From an uncultured Bacteroidales bacterium (GTDB lineage: Bacteria; Bacteroidota; Bacteroidia; Bacteroidales; Bacteroidaceae), in the NCBI GenBank assembly GCA_902775375.1, contig CACYLU010000004.1, positions 80,265 to 144,264 of the forward strand: 64,000 nt of DNA, given 5' to 3'. Under the pieces are notes generated by a model, which was given only the letters and a program-made list of their open reading frames with translations, ran no database searches and was not told the DNA's origin. The position numbers and the translations under genes were made by a program. Of the stretch, positions 15,862 through 24,614 are shown piece after piece (the first letter of the stretch is position 1; every line of letters starts with the position of its first letter).

Positions 15862-18126
15862 ATGTCTGAATTAGCTCCCTTGATTGAAGACTTAGCGCTT
15901 ATATTGTTTAGTGCCGGTGTGATGACACTTTTGTTTAAAAAACTCAAACAACCTTTGGTACTAGGCTATATAGTTGCAGGATTTCTTGCCAGCCCACACC
16001 TTAGTTATACTCCATCTGTTGTTGATAGTGAAAACGTGCATTTATGGGCAGATATAGGTGTAATATTTCTATTGTTTGCTTTGGGCCTAGAGTTCAGTTT
16101 CAAGAAAATAGTCAAAGTGGGGGGATCAGCTATTATTGCTGCATGTACAATTATCTTCTGTATGATTTTTCTGGGGGTGAGTGTAGGTACGCTTTTCGCT
16201 TGGAGCCGAATGGATTGTCTTTTCTTGGGTGGTATGTTGGCGATGTCATCTACAACCATTATTTATAAGGCATTTGCCGATTTAGACTTGTTTAATAAAC
16301 AGTTTACTCAGTTAGTGATGAGCATTCTCATACTTGAAGATATTCTAGCTATTGTGCTGATGGTATTACTTTCAACCATGGCGGTGAGTAACAATGTTGA
16401 AGGTTTAGATTTGCTGCTTAGCATTGGTAAGCTAGGATTCTTTTTAATTTTGTGGTTTGTAGTTGGTATATGGTTGATTCCCTTGTTACTACGTAAGACA
16501 CGCAAACTTATGAGCGATGAGACATTGCTGATTGTGTCATTGGCTATGTGCTTCTTTATGGTTGTGATAGCAGCACAAACGGGCTTTTCCGCTGCATTTG
16601 GTGCCTTTATCATGGGGTCTATTTTGGCAGAGACTGTGGAAGCTGAACACATCGACCACCTTGTTAAACCAGTAAAAGACCTTTTTGGAGCTATCTTTTT
16701 TGTGTCTGTGGGTATGATGGTAGACCCTTCGATGATATTAGAGTATGCAGTCCCCATTCTAGCTATTACATTGACTATCTTATTGGGACAGAGTATTTTT
16801 GGTTCTTTGGGTGTGCTACTTTCTGGTCAAACACTTAAAACATCTATGCAATGCGGTTTCAGCTTAACCCAGATAGGTGAGTTTGCATTCATTATTGCCT
16901 CATTGGGTGTCTCATTGGGTGTTACTAGTAATTTCCTATATCCCATAGTTGTAGCTGTGTCTGTCATTACAACTTTCCTCACGCCTTATATGATACGATT
17001 GGCTGAACCAGCTTCAGATTTCGTAGAAGCGCACTTGCCAGAAAAATGGAAACATACATTGGCACGCTATGCCACAGGTACTCGCAATGTCAATCATGAC
17101 AGTGTGTGGAAGAGATTTTTAGTAAACATCGTTCGCAATACAGTAATCTATTCTATTGTATGCGTGGCCATTGTTACTATTTCCCTCAATATTGTACAAC
17201 CTTTTGTAGTAGGCATCATTCCTGGCGTATGGGGTAACCTGTTAGTAGCAGTTATTACTATTTTGTTTTTAGCTCCGATGTTACGTGCTATCATGGTCAG
17301 GGGTAACCATGGTAAAGAATTTGTTGCTCTGTGGCAAGATTCAAAAAATCATGCTCCATTGTTAGCAACGGTAATAATTAGAGTACTGATAGCCATTGTT
17401 TTTTTGATGTTTGTTATTTCATCTCTTTTTGAAATATCTACAGCTTTGATTTTCGGCTTGGCCTTGATACTGGCATCAGTTATGATTATTTCTCGAGGAT
17501 TGAAGCATCAGTCGAATATCATTGAGAATATTTTTTTCAAAAACCTACGTTCTCGTGAAGTGAAGGCAGAATATTTAGGTACAAAGAAACCTGATTATGC
17601 GGGAAGACTGATGTCAAAGGATATTCACTTAGCAGACTTTGAGGTCCCTGCAGAGGTCGAGTGGGTGGGTAGCACATTGAAAGATCTTAACTTTGGCAAA
17701 CTTTATGGTGTACATGTCGTGTCGATTCTGCGAGGGAAGAAGCGCATCAACATCCCGAAAGCATGTGATCGCTTGTATCCTAATGATCGCATTCAAGTGA
17801 TAGGTACTGATGCTGAACTAGCAAAATTCAGTAGGATACTAATACCCAAGATGGAATTTGAGGAAGATATTTACGAGCGTGGTGAGATGATACTGCGTCA
17901 GTTTGTGATTGATGAGAATTCTCCGTTCTTGGGTAAGAATATGATTGATAGCGGTATTCGTAATCATTATCATTGCATGATTGTAGGTGTGGAGCGTGGT
18001 TCTGATGAGTTGCATGCAGCTAATCCACATGAGTTGTTCCAGTTTGGTGATGTTGTATGGATTGTTGGAGAACGGACAGCTGTTCAGTCTGTTGTCTGCG
18101 GAGGATACGCAATTTCATATGATTGA
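15862..18126 (+). CDS. KefB-like monovalent cation:proton antiporter with TrkA-C domains
   Basis: A 754-residue CPA2-family transporter. Residues 1-385 hold about 11-12 TM helices with family motifs (FLLFALGLEFSFKKI, SILILEDILAIVLMVLL, GFSAAFGAFIMGSILAET, GFSLTQIGEFAFIIASLGVS). A further group of TM segments follows at about 425-550. The C-terminus carries two tandem TrkA-C/RCK-C-like domains (about 585-655 and 670-750). The NAD-binding TrkA-N domain of KefB/KefC is absent. Likely role: K+/H+ or Na+/H+ exchange in pH or osmotic control, gated by a small ligand at the TrkA-C domains. Confidence 0.9.
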   Translation: MSELAPLIEDLALILFSAGVMTLLFKKLKQPLVLGYIVAGFLASPHLSYTPSVVDSENVHLWADIGVIFLLFALGLEFSFKKIVKVGGSAIIAACTIIFCMIFLGVSVGTLFAWSRMDCLFLGGMLAMSSTTIIYKAFADLDLFNKQFTQLVMSILILEDILAIVLMVLLSTMAVSNNVEGLDLLLSIGKLGFFLILWFVVGIWLIPLLLRKTRKLMSDETLLIVSLAMCFFMVVIAAQTGFSAAFGAFIMGSILAETVEAEHIDHLVKPVKDLFGAIFFVSVGMMVDPSMILEYAVPILAITLTILLGQSIFGSLGVLLSGQTLKTSMQCGFSLTQIGEFAFIIASLGVSLGVTSNFLYPIVVAVSVITTFLTPYMIRLAEPASDFVEAHLPEKWKHTLARYATGTRNVNHDSVWKRFLVNIVRNTVIYSIVCVAIVTISLNIVQPFVVGIIPGVWGNLLVAVITILFLAPMLRAIMVRGNHGKEFVALWQDSKNHAPLLATVIIRVLIAIVFLMFVISSLFEISTALIFGLALILASVMIISRGLKHQSNIIENIFFKNLRSREVKAEYLGTKKPDYAGRLMSKDIHLADFEVPAEVEWVGSTLKDLNFGKLYGVHVVSILRGKKRINIPKACDRLYPNDRIQVIGTDAELAKFSRILIPKMEFEEDIYERGEMILRQFVIDENSPFLGKNMIDSGIRNHYHCMIVGVERGSDELHAANPHELFQFGDVVWIVGERTAVQSVVCGGYAISYD

Positions 18127-18206
18127 GACACAAGATCAATAGTTCTACGGAAATAGCGGCGAAGACCAAATCAATTTTGACTATAAAGATGGTAACAGAA
18201 TAAATT

Positions 18207-19184
18207 ATGGAAAAAGTACATTGGGGATTTATAGGTTGCGGAGAAGTGACTAAGTATAAGAGTGGTCCTGCTTTTCAGAAGATAGAGAATTCTGAAGTGG
18301 TTGGTGTGATGAGTCGTGATTTAATAAAAGCCAAAGACTATGCCCAAGAGAGGAGCATACCAAAATGGTATGATGATGCATCAGCCTTAGTAAACGATCC
18401 TGACGTGAATGCTGTTTATATAGCTACCCCACCATCCTCCCATGCTACTTATGCTATTATGGCCATGAAGGCAGGTAAACCTGTTTATATTGAAAAACCT
18501 ATGGCTGTTACATATGAAGAATGCTGCCGTATCAATCGCATATCTGCAGAAACTGGTGTCCCTTGTTTTGTCGCGTACTATCGTCGATATCTTCCATATT
18601 TTCAGAAAGTAAAGCAGCTAGTAGAAGATGGAGTTATTGGAAATATTGCCAATATACAAATTCGTTTTGAGGTACCGCCTCGTGACTTGGATTTTAGTGG
18701 CACGCAACCATGGAGACTTCAGCCTGATATCGCAGGTGGAGGATACTTTTATGACTTAGCTCCACATCAGATTGACATGATACAGTATATCTTTGGTGTT
18801 ATTATTGAGGCTTCCGGTTTTAAGGCTAATCGCGGAGGACTTTATCAAGTAGAAGACTCACTAAGTGCTTGTTTCCAGTTTGAAAGCGGATTAGTGGGCA
18901 GTGGCTCATGGTGCTTTGTCGCACAAGAGTCAGCAAGAGAAGACCGCATTGTAGTGATAGGTGACAAGGGTACCATTAGCTTCTCTGTATATACTTATGA
19001 GCCCATTAGACTTTATACTGAAGGCAAGTGTGAGGAAATATTAGTGGAGAATCCTATTTATGTGCAGCAACCTATCATTCAGGCCGTTGTTGATCATTTA
19101 TTAGAGCACAAAGTATGCACTTGCGATGGAGAAAGTGCTACGCTAACTAATTGGGTAATGGATAAAATCCTAGGCAAGATCTGA
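18207..19184 (+). CDS. Gfo/Idh/MocA family NAD(P)-dependent oxidoreductase
   Basis: A 325-residue sugar-type oxidoreductase. The N-terminal Rossmann fold begins VHWGFIGCGEVTKYKSGPAF, followed by VYIATPPSSHATYA and the conserved YIEKPMAVTYEEC with the family EKP lysine. The C-terminal substrate domain has GGGYFYDLAPHQIDMIQY, where the Asp-His pair is the usual catalytic position. It lies 80 bases behind the antiporter on the same strand; a functional link is not evident. The substrate, likely a sugar or inositol derivative, is unknown. Confidence 0.9.
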   Translation: MEKVHWGFIGCGEVTKYKSGPAFQKIENSEVVGVMSRDLIKAKDYAQERSIPKWYDDASALVNDPDVNAVYIATPPSSHATYAIMAMKAGKPVYIEKPMAVTYEECCRINRISAETGVPCFVAYYRRYLPYFQKVKQLVEDGVIGNIANIQIRFEVPPRDLDFSGTQPWRLQPDIAGGGYFYDLAPHQIDMIQYIFGVIIEASGFKANRGGLYQVEDSLSACFQFESGLVGSGSWCFVAQESAREDRIVVIGDKGTISFSVYTYEPIRLYTEGKCEEILVENPIYVQQPIIQAVVDHLLEHKVCTCDGESATLTNWVMDKILGKI

Positions 19185-19249
19185 ATAATTAAAATAATAT
19201 ATTACTAAAAGACTTTATTAAGGGTTTCTATTTTGTTTGTTTTCATTGG

Positions 19250-19687
19250 TTAGTCTCCAAAATCTTCTTCGTCATCATCGCTGTCAAAGTCAAAGTCGAA
19301 GTCTCCAAGAAAGATTGGGTCAGTAAAATCTTCCAATTCGCGACGCTCCTTCTTGGTAGGCCGACCTGTCCCTTTAGCTCGGTTAACAAACCCACTTATT
19401 TTACTTACCTCTAACAATTCTAGCTGATCGGGGGCCGTAACATTCTCCATCATACTAGGTACCAACTTGGCACCCACACGCTTTTCAATTGACTGCAACA
19501 CTTTGAATGACCATGTGATAGGAGGTTTTTTGACACTTACTATATCGCCCTCCTTTATAGTATGGGCAGGTTTGGCCTGAGTCCCATTTAACAATATACG
19601 CCCTTTTTTACATGCTTCTGCAGCCATTGAACGTGTTTTGAAAATGCGTACAGCCCATAACCATTTATCAATTCTTGCACTTCCCAT
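19250..19687 (-). CDS. S4-domain RNA-binding protein (Hsp15 family)
   Basis: A 145-residue protein whose N-terminal S4 domain reads ARIDKWLWAVRIFKTRSMAA, then CKKGRILLNGTQAKPAHTIKEGDIVSV. The C-terminal tail is basic, then strongly acidic (the last 25 residues are mostly Asp/Glu and Phe). Hsp15 relatives bind stalled 50S subunits carrying peptidyl-tRNA. It follows pth after 8 bases, which pairs it with another peptidyl-tRNA rescue function. Confidence 0.9.
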   Translation of the reverse strand: MGSARIDKWLWAVRIFKTRSMAAEACKKGRILLNGTQAKPAHTIKEGDIVSVKKPPITWSFKVLQSIEKRVGAKLVPSMMENVTAPDQLELLEVSKISGFVNRAKGTGRPTKKERRELEDFTDPIFLGDFDFDFDSDDDEEDFGD

Positions 19688-19695
19688 TGATAGTA

Positions 19696-20265
19696 CTATT
19701 TTTTATTAAACTGGTTCATCGTAGTGGTGATGCCTGCCAGACAGAAACTTTTAATCATTTCGCAAGCTATATCTATGCGTTCAGACAAAAAACTCAGATC
19801 TTCGTCATCAAACTTGCCCAGCACAAAGTCTACTTGTCCACCTCTAGGATATTCGTTTCCAATTCCAAAACGCAGTCGGGCGTAAGATTGAGTACCCAAT
19901 ATGTCGGCGATGTGTTTCAACCCGTTATGTCCTGCATCGCTTCCTTTTGGTTTCAGCCGTAGCTCGCCGATGGGTAGTGCCAAATCGTCTACTACAACTA
20001 ATAGGTTTTCTAAAGCAATGTTTTCCTCTTTCATCCAGTAGCGTACAGCATTTCCACTCAGGTTCATAAAAGTAGATGGTTTCAGTAGTACAATTTGCCT
20101 ACCTTTGATGTTAACTCGGTTGATAAAACCATATCTACGGTCTTCCCAAGCAGCCGCGTTATTTTTCTCTGCAAATCTATCTACCACCATAAACCCTGTG
20201 TTATGGCGAGTTTTACAATATTCAGGGCCTATATTGCCCAAGCCTACTACTAGATACTTTATCAT
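19696..20265 (-). CDS. pth: Peptidyl-tRNA hydrolase
   Basis: A 189-residue Pth that releases peptides from stalled peptidyl-tRNA. Conserved signs: [29 protein letters not shown] with the catalytic His/Asn, [27 protein letters not shown] and [13 protein letters not shown] longer frame to 20328 adds 21 residues with no family match, so the ATG at 20265 is used. It lies in the rplY-pth-S4 series on the minus strand. Confidence 0.95.
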   Translation of the reverse strand: MIKYLVVGLGNIGPEYCKTRHNTGFMVVDRFAEKNNAAAWEDRRYGFINRVNIKGRQIVLLKPSTFMNLSGNAVRYWMKEENIALENLLVVVDDLALPIGELRLKPKGSDAGHNGLKHIADILGTQSYARLRFGIGNEYPRGGQVDFVLGKFDDEDLSFLSERIDIACEMIKSFCLAGITTTMNQFNKK

Positions 20266-20341
20266 ATTGTATGTTATTTGCTGCTCTGCACGTTTAGCGG
20301 AGCCGAATAGATGTAGGAAACTCCACATTTTATAAAGAATA

Positions 20342-20382
20342 TGCGGATTGATGCCTCACGAAGAGTGATGCGCCAATCCGCA
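20342..20382 (-). terminator. Hairpin between rplY and pth
   Basis: A 9-bp outer stem (tgcggattg 20342-20350 with caatccgca 20374-20382) encloses an inner stem. On the minus strand it is followed by a moderately T-rich stretch. It may terminate or attenuate rplY transcripts before pth. Confidence 0.6.
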
Positions 20383-20412
20383 ATTTTTAGTTCTATTGTT
20401 CCTGTCCAGTAA

Positions 20413-20997
20413 TTACTGAGCAACTGCCGCATCCTTTGACTGGCGAGTTGCAGCTACCATGCATACAACAGCAGTCTTAGGATTAATCAACTCGAGGTTC
20501 TCATAGCTTAGGTCAGCAATCTTCTTTGCCTTACCCAGTCCCATGTCAGTAACGTCAATAGTTAGCATCTCAGGAATGTTAGTATAGAGAGCTTTTACTT
20601 TCAATGTACGCATTAATTGACGCATCTTTCCACCGGCTTTTACACCTACTGCCAAACCTTGCAACTTCAGAGGCACTTCCATGACGATAGGCTTCTTGTC
20701 GTTAATCTCCAGGAAATCCATGTGCAGGATGGTGTCCTTTACAGGGTGGAACTGAATTTCACGAACGATAGCTGTATGAACCTCGCCATCAATTGTCAGG
20801 TTTACATAATGGATATCTGGAGTGTAAACCAACTTGCGTACATCAGCGCTCTTTACACTGAAATTCACATTTTTCTCACCACCGTAAATAACGCAAGGAA
20901 TCAAGCATTCTTTACGCATAGCTTTCAAAACCTTCTGCTGCTCAGAAGAACGTTCAGCAATTGTTCTTAAAGAACCAGTTAAATCAAAACTTTTCAT
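20413..20997 (-). CDS. rplY: 50S ribosomal protein L25 / general stress protein Ctc
   Basis: A 194-residue long-form L25. The N-terminal 5S-rRNA-binding domain (RKECLIPCVIYGGEKNVNFSV, VNLTIDGEVHTAIVREIQFHPV, ILHMDFLEI) is followed by the TL5/Ctc C-terminal domain (VPLKLQGLAVGVKAGGKMRQLMRTLKVKAL). It binds 5S rRNA in the large subunit. A -7 box about 100 bases upstream leaves a leader of about 90 nucleotides that contains a perfect small hairpin (21024-21045). Confidence 0.93.
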   Translation of the reverse strand: MKSFDLTGSLRTIAERSSEQQKVLKAMRKECLIPCVIYGGEKNVNFSVKSADVRKLVYTPDIHYVNLTIDGEVHTAIVREIQFHPVKDTILHMDFLEINDKKPIVMEVPLKLQGLAVGVKAGGKMRQLMRTLKVKALYTNIPEMLTIDVTDMGLGKAKKIADLSYENLELINPKTAVVCMVAATRQSKDAAVAQ

Positions 20998-21023
20998 TTT
21001 TTCAATTTTTTGTGTTACTCTAA

Positions 21024-21045
21024 AATTAAGTTGTTTTGCTTAATT
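21024..21045 (-). other. Small hairpin in the rplY leader
   Basis: Arms aattaag and cttaatt (7 bp, eight-base loop) lie 27 bases upstream of the rplY ATG. It could be a translational control element, but nothing else in the sequence tests this. Confidence 0.4.
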
Positions 21046-21096
21046 CACCATCACACAGTGCATGTAAAGACGCACAATGATTGCAAAAAAGCGGTG

Positions 21097-21104
21097 CAAA
21101 GATA
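21097..21104 (-). promoter_or_regulatory. -7 promoter element of rplY
   Basis: TATCTTTG on the minus strand, an exact -7 match, predicts a start near 21090 and a leader of about 90 nucleotides. Confidence 0.65.
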
Positions 21105-21135
21105 CAACACTTTTCTGAATTATCAAAACTTCTCT

Positions 21136-21528
21136 TTAAAAATCAATATCTATTTTTAAAGGGGCATTCAAGTCTGTATTCTCTACTTCTATTTCAGGAA
21201 CTTCTTCTGGAGTATTTTCTTTTACAGGTGCTGGAGTTTCGTAAGGCTGGCGCTCCTTGATAAAAGCAATAGCCTCATTCAAACTATTACAGAATTTGTC
21301 GAAATCTTCTTTGTATAAAAATATTTTATGCTTTTCATAACTCACCTGCGCATCATCACCTTCACCAGTAACAATTTTCTTGCTTTCGGTGATGGCAAGA
21401 AAAAGCTCGTCTTTACGGCTCTTCTTAACATCCATGTAATAAATTCTCTTGCCGGCCTTTACTGATTGTGAATATACAATCTCCTTGTCGCCGCCTTCAA
21501 CAGCACTTTTTTTCTTGTAATCTTCCAT
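21136..21528 (-). CDS. DUF3276 (PUR-alpha-like) family protein
   Basis: A 130-residue protein of the Bacteroidetes DUF3276 family, which is related to the PUR single-strand nucleic-acid-binding fold. The core (about 18-95) reads IVYSQSVKAGKRIYYMDVKKSRKDE, LFLAITESKK, HKIFLYKEDFDKFCNSLNEAI, the beta-beta-beta-beta-alpha pattern of a PUR repeat. The last 30 residues are acidic and Pro/Glu-rich. Role unknown; single-stranded DNA or RNA binding is inferred from the fold. Confidence 0.85.
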   Translation of the reverse strand: MEDYKKKSAVEGGDKEIVYSQSVKAGKRIYYMDVKKSRKDELFLAITESKKIVTGEGDDAQVSYEKHKIFLYKEDFDKFCNSLNEAIAFIKERQPYETPAPVKENTPEEVPEIEVENTDLNAPLKIDIDF

Positions 21529-21638
21529 ATTTTATTATTTTAGTATGACTATTCTCAATTACAGCCCAAAGTTGGTTATTTTTTTTTATCTGACCAAGAA
21601 AAAAACAGTGTTTATGTGGTAACGACAAAAAAAATGCC

Positions 21639-21646
21639 TACCTTTG
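21639..21646 (+). promoter_or_regulatory. -7 promoter element of the nusB cluster
   Basis: TACCTTTG matches TAnnTTTG and lies 17 bases before the nusB ATG, so the leader is very short (about 10 bases). Confidence 0.6.
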
Positions 21647-21662
21647 CAGAAAATAATTAATT

Positions 21663-22592
21663 ATGATAAACAGAGTTCTTATCCGATTAAAGATTATTCA
21701 GATTGTGTATGCCTACTATCAGAATGGCAGCAATAACTTGGATGCTGCTGAAAAAGAGTTACTTTTCAGCCTATCAAAAGCCTATGACCTTTATAACTAT
21801 TTATTACTTCTCATGGTAGATCTAACAAAATGTGCTTCAAGGCGTATTGAGAATGCTAAACTTAAGAAACTGGCTACAGAAGATGATATACACCCTAATA
21901 TGCGGTTTGTAACCAATAAGTTTATTGCCCAATTACAGTGCAACAAGATGTTGTTGGATTATCAGGATAAGCAAAAGCGTTCATGGCTTATCGATCATGA
22001 GGAGTTTACCAAACAACTTTTAGATAAGATTCAGAGTTCAGATATATATAATGAGTACATGACCAAGAAAGATACTTCCTTTGAAGATGATCGTGAGTTT
22101 TGGCGTGCACTCTATAAGTCTTTTATCAACAAAAATGTAGAATTGGAAGATCTACTAGAGGAAATGAGCCTTTATTGGAATGATGACAAGGAGATTGTTG
22201 ATACCTTCGTACTGAAAACCATCAATCGTTTTGATGGTATTAATGGTGCAGATCAGCAGTTGCTTCCCGAGTTTAAGGATGAAGATGATCGTACCTTTGC
22301 AGTTCGTCTATTGCGCCGTTCGGTGCTTAATTGCGAAGAGTATCGTCATCTAGTGAGTGAAAGCACCCGTAATTGGGACATTAACCGCGTTGCATTTATG
22401 GATGTGGTGATTATGCAAGTCGCGCTGGCTGAAATTCTGAGTTTCTCAAATATACCTGTTAGTGTGTCACTTAATGAGTATGTTGAAATAGCCAAATACT
22501 ATAGTACTCCTAAAAGCAGCTCTTTTGTTAATGGTACTTTGGATGGTATTGTGAAGAAACTCCGAAAAGAAGGTAAAATCACCAAAAATTGA
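21663..22592 (+). CDS. nusB: Transcription antitermination factor NusB (long form)
   Basis: A 309-residue protein, about twice the length of E. coli NusB, as is usual in Bacteroidetes. The N-terminal half is a helical extension (MINRVLIRLKIIQIVYAYYQNGSNNLDAAEKEL), and the NusB fold is in the C-terminal 130 residues (FAVRLLRRSVLNCEEYRHLVSE, NWDINRVAFMDVVIMQVALAEIL, VSLNEYVEIAKYYSTPKSSSFVNGTLDGI). NusB with NusE binds boxA during rRNA transcription. It heads the nusB-yajC-ybbR-coaE-DUF5606 cluster. Confidence 0.93.
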   Translation: MINRVLIRLKIIQIVYAYYQNGSNNLDAAEKELLFSLSKAYDLYNYLLLLMVDLTKCASRRIENAKLKKLATEDDIHPNMRFVTNKFIAQLQCNKMLLDYQDKQKRSWLIDHEEFTKQLLDKIQSSDIYNEYMTKKDTSFEDDREFWRALYKSFINKNVELEDLLEEMSLYWNDDKEIVDTFVLKTINRFDGINGADQQLLPEFKDEDDRTFAVRLLRRSVLNCEEYRHLVSESTRNWDINRVAFMDVVIMQVALAEILSFSNIPVSVSLNEYVEIAKYYSTPKSSSFVNGTLDGIVKKLRKEGKITKN

Positions 22593-22656
22593 TTATAGAT
22601 TTATATAATTGTTTTTTTTAGTTTTAGATAATAATTAATTAGTAACCTAATAAATA

Positions 22657-22980
22657 ATGAATATGAATGTAATGTTACAAGCTCCCGCGGCGGGAATGGA
22701 TTCATCTATGATGTGGATCATGCTGATCCTGATGTTCGTTATCATGTATTTCTTCATGATCCGTCCTCAAAACAAAAAACAGAAGGAAATTGCGGAGTTC
22801 CGCAGATCATTGCAGGTAGGTCAGTCAGTTATCACTGCTGGTGGTATCCATGGAGTTATTAAAGAAATTAATGACAATGATGTGATGCTTGAAATAGATC
22901 GTAATGTGAAAGTGTGTGTTGACAAAAATTCTATCTTTGCAGCAGCTGCTGATGCTAATGCCAACAACCAGACAAAATAA
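22657..22980 (+). CDS. yajC: Preprotein translocase accessory protein YajC
   Basis: A 107-residue membrane protein with one N-terminal TM helix (MMWIMLILMFVIMYFFMIRPQNKKQKE) and a small cytoplasmic domain (LQVGQSVITAGGIHGVIKEIND, VMLEIDRNVKVCVDKNSI). The FFMIRPQ...KKQKE junction is the YajC signature. It associates with SecDF-SecYEG. It shares its reading frame with the next gene, separated only by its stop codon. Confidence 0.95.
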   Translation: MNMNVMLQAPAAGMDSSMMWIMLILMFVIMYFFMIRPQNKKQKEIAEFRRSLQVGQSVITAGGIHGVIKEINDNDVMLEIDRNVKVCVDKNSIFAAAADANANNQTK

Positions 22981-22986
22981 CTTGCA

Positions 22987-23985
22987 TTGAAGGAACGTTT
23001 CTGGCATATTATTAGTAAAATTAAAGACTTCTTACTCAGCAAAAGTAGTAGGGAGGTCTTTACTTTTCTTTTTTTTCTGCTCATAGCTGCTTTGTTCTGG
23101 TTAGAGCAAACCCTTGACCGAGAGTATGAAATTGAAGTCAAGGTGCCCCTAAAACTTAAGAATGTGCCAGAGAATATCGTCATCACTTCTGATTTTCCAG
23201 AGAATCTTACTGTTACTTTGCGTGATAAAGGCAATACTTTATTAAATTATCAGCTAACAAAACGTTTTTATCCTATAAATATTGATTTTGCTGAACATCA
23301 AAATCGTCGTCACCACGTTTCGTTATTGAGCAATTTCTATAATAAATCCATTCTTGCTCAACTGGCTAATTCAACTTCTGTATCTGCCATAAAGCCTGAT
23401 ACTATTGATTATTATTATTCCGAAGGTAAGTCAAAGAAAGTGCCAGTACGTTTGCAAGGTAAGGTGACGCCCGGCCAGCAATATTATATTAGTGACACTA
23501 TCTTTAATCCTTCTCAGGTTACAGTTTATGCTCCTCAAGGAGCACTAGACACCATTCAGGTGGCCTATACCAATTATTTTGAAGATACACAGATAGAAGA
23601 TACATTGCACCGTCGAGTTGAACTGGTTGGCAGTAAGGGAGTGAAATTTGTACCAGATGTGGTAGAGCTTATCTTACCAGTTGATATTTATACAGAGAAA
23701 TCTGTTGAAGTACCTATAGAAGGAGTGAATTTCCCTGCTGGCAAAGCATTACGCGCTTTCCCCTCAAAAGTGAAAGTAACTTTTCATGTGGGGTTAACCA
23801 AATACCTAGACATAAAGCCTGAAGATTTTCATGTTCTGGTGAGCTATGAAGAATTACGCAAGCTAGAAGGTGAAAAATATGAAGTTAAGCTTAAGAAGAT
23901 GCCCAAGGGGATAAGTCAAGTGCGTGTCTATCCTGCTCAAATAGATTTTTTGATTGAAAATGTTTCCAAAGATGACGCCGATTAG
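22987..23985 (+). CDS. YbbR-domain protein (CdaR-like), TTG start
   Basis: A 332-residue protein with one TM helix (about 24-40, FTFLFFLLIAALFWLEQ) and several extracytoplasmic YbbR-like beta domains (for example VKVPLKLKNVPENIVITSDFPENLTVTLRDKG). YbbR/CdaR proteins in other phyla modulate diadenylate cyclase, but no such gene is here. The start must be TTG at 22987: the frame is closed by the yajC stop at 22978-22980 and there is no Met before the TM helix. The 3' end overlaps coaE. Confidence 0.85.
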   Translation: MKERFWHIISKIKDFLLSKSSREVFTFLFFLLIAALFWLEQTLDREYEIEVKVPLKLKNVPENIVITSDFPENLTVTLRDKGNTLLNYQLTKRFYPINIDFAEHQNRRHHVSLLSNFYNKSILAQLANSTSVSAIKPDTIDYYYSEGKSKKVPVRLQGKVTPGQQYYISDTIFNPSQVTVYAPQGALDTIQVAYTNYFEDTQIEDTLHRRVELVGSKGVKFVPDVVELILPVDIYTEKSVEVPIEGVNFPAGKALRAFPSKVKVTFHVGLTKYLDIKPEDFHVLVSYEELRKLEGEKYEVKLKKMPKGISQVRVYPAQIDFLIENVSKDDAD

Positions 23986-24571
23986 GTTAGGCATTACAGG
24001 AGGTATCGGTAGCGGTAAAAGCGTTGTGGCTCGTACGTTACAGACGATAGGAATACCTGTCTTTGATAGCGATGCAGAGTCCAAGCGGCTTTGTGTAGAG
24101 CATTCTGGCATTCGTGAGCAGTTAATAGCCATCGTTGGTTCCGAAGTATATCTTCCTCCGATTGCCAATTGTCAATTAAACAAACCCCTTTTAGCTCAAT
24201 ACTTGTTTGCTTCTGCAGAACACGTTCTACAGGTCAATCGCATTATACATCCCGTAGTAAAAGAATACTTCAAGGAGTGGACTGCCAAACAAGAGGCTGA
24301 TATGGTAGGCATAGAGTCGGCTATCCTTTTTGAGGCAGGTTTTGATGATGTGGTAGATAGTGTCATTATGGTGTTAGCGCCTATAGAGGTTCGTATTGAG
24401 CGTGCCATGCAGCGAGACGGTGTTTCAAGAAGTGCTATTGAAAAGCGTATTCGTCAGCAAATGTCTGATGACGAGAAGTGCCTTCGGAGCCAGTTCGTAG
24501 TGCTTAATGATGGAAAAACTCCTGTCATTCCACAGGTTTTGCAAATTATTAACACGCTATCTCAAAAATAA
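23972..24571 (+). CDS. coaE: Dephospho-CoA kinase
   Basis: About 199 residues; catalyses the last step of CoA synthesis (dephospho-CoA + ATP). The P-loop is GITGGIGSGKS near the N-terminus, followed by DSDAESKRL, the lid-region IIHPVVKEYF and IESAILFEAGFDDVVDSVIMV. The ATG at 23972 puts the P-loop at the usual distance; an ATG at 23960 is also possible. It overlaps the ybbR end by 14 bases. Two heptamer-repeat units (24165-24178) encode NCQL in a variable loop where other CoaE proteins have a short turn. Confidence 0.93.
   Translation: MTPIRLGITGGIGSGKSVVARTLQTIGIPVFDSDAESKRLCVEHSGIREQLIAIVGSEVYLPPIANCQLNKPLLAQYLFASAEHVLQVNRIIHPVVKEYFKEWTAKQEADMVGIESAILFEAGFDDVVDSVIMVLAPIEVRIERAMQRDGVSRSAIEKRIRQQMSDDEKCLRSQFVVLNDGKTPVIPQVLQIINTLSQK
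24165..24178 (+). repeat. Heptamer repeat (TCAATTC/G type), two units, inside coaE
   Basis: Units CCAATTG and TCAATTA lie on the coding strand and are read A-N-C-Q-L, the same phase as in tolC, trpF and the GH78-like gene. Confidence 0.6.
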
Positions 24572-24575
24572 TGTT

Positions 24576-24583
24576 TATCTTCG
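24576..24583 (+). promoter_or_regulatory. Possible -7 element of the DUF5606 gene
   Basis: TATCTTCG differs from TAnnTTTG at one position and lies 31 bases before the ATG at 24615, between coaE and the DUF5606 gene. Confidence 0.45.
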
Positions 24584-24614
24584 CATCAATAAATACTAAA
24601 TAAGGAATAATATT

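Noticed and set aside
20998..21090. A seven-codon upstream ORF in the rplY leader
   Set aside because: Very short, with no biased codons and no reason to prefer it over chance.
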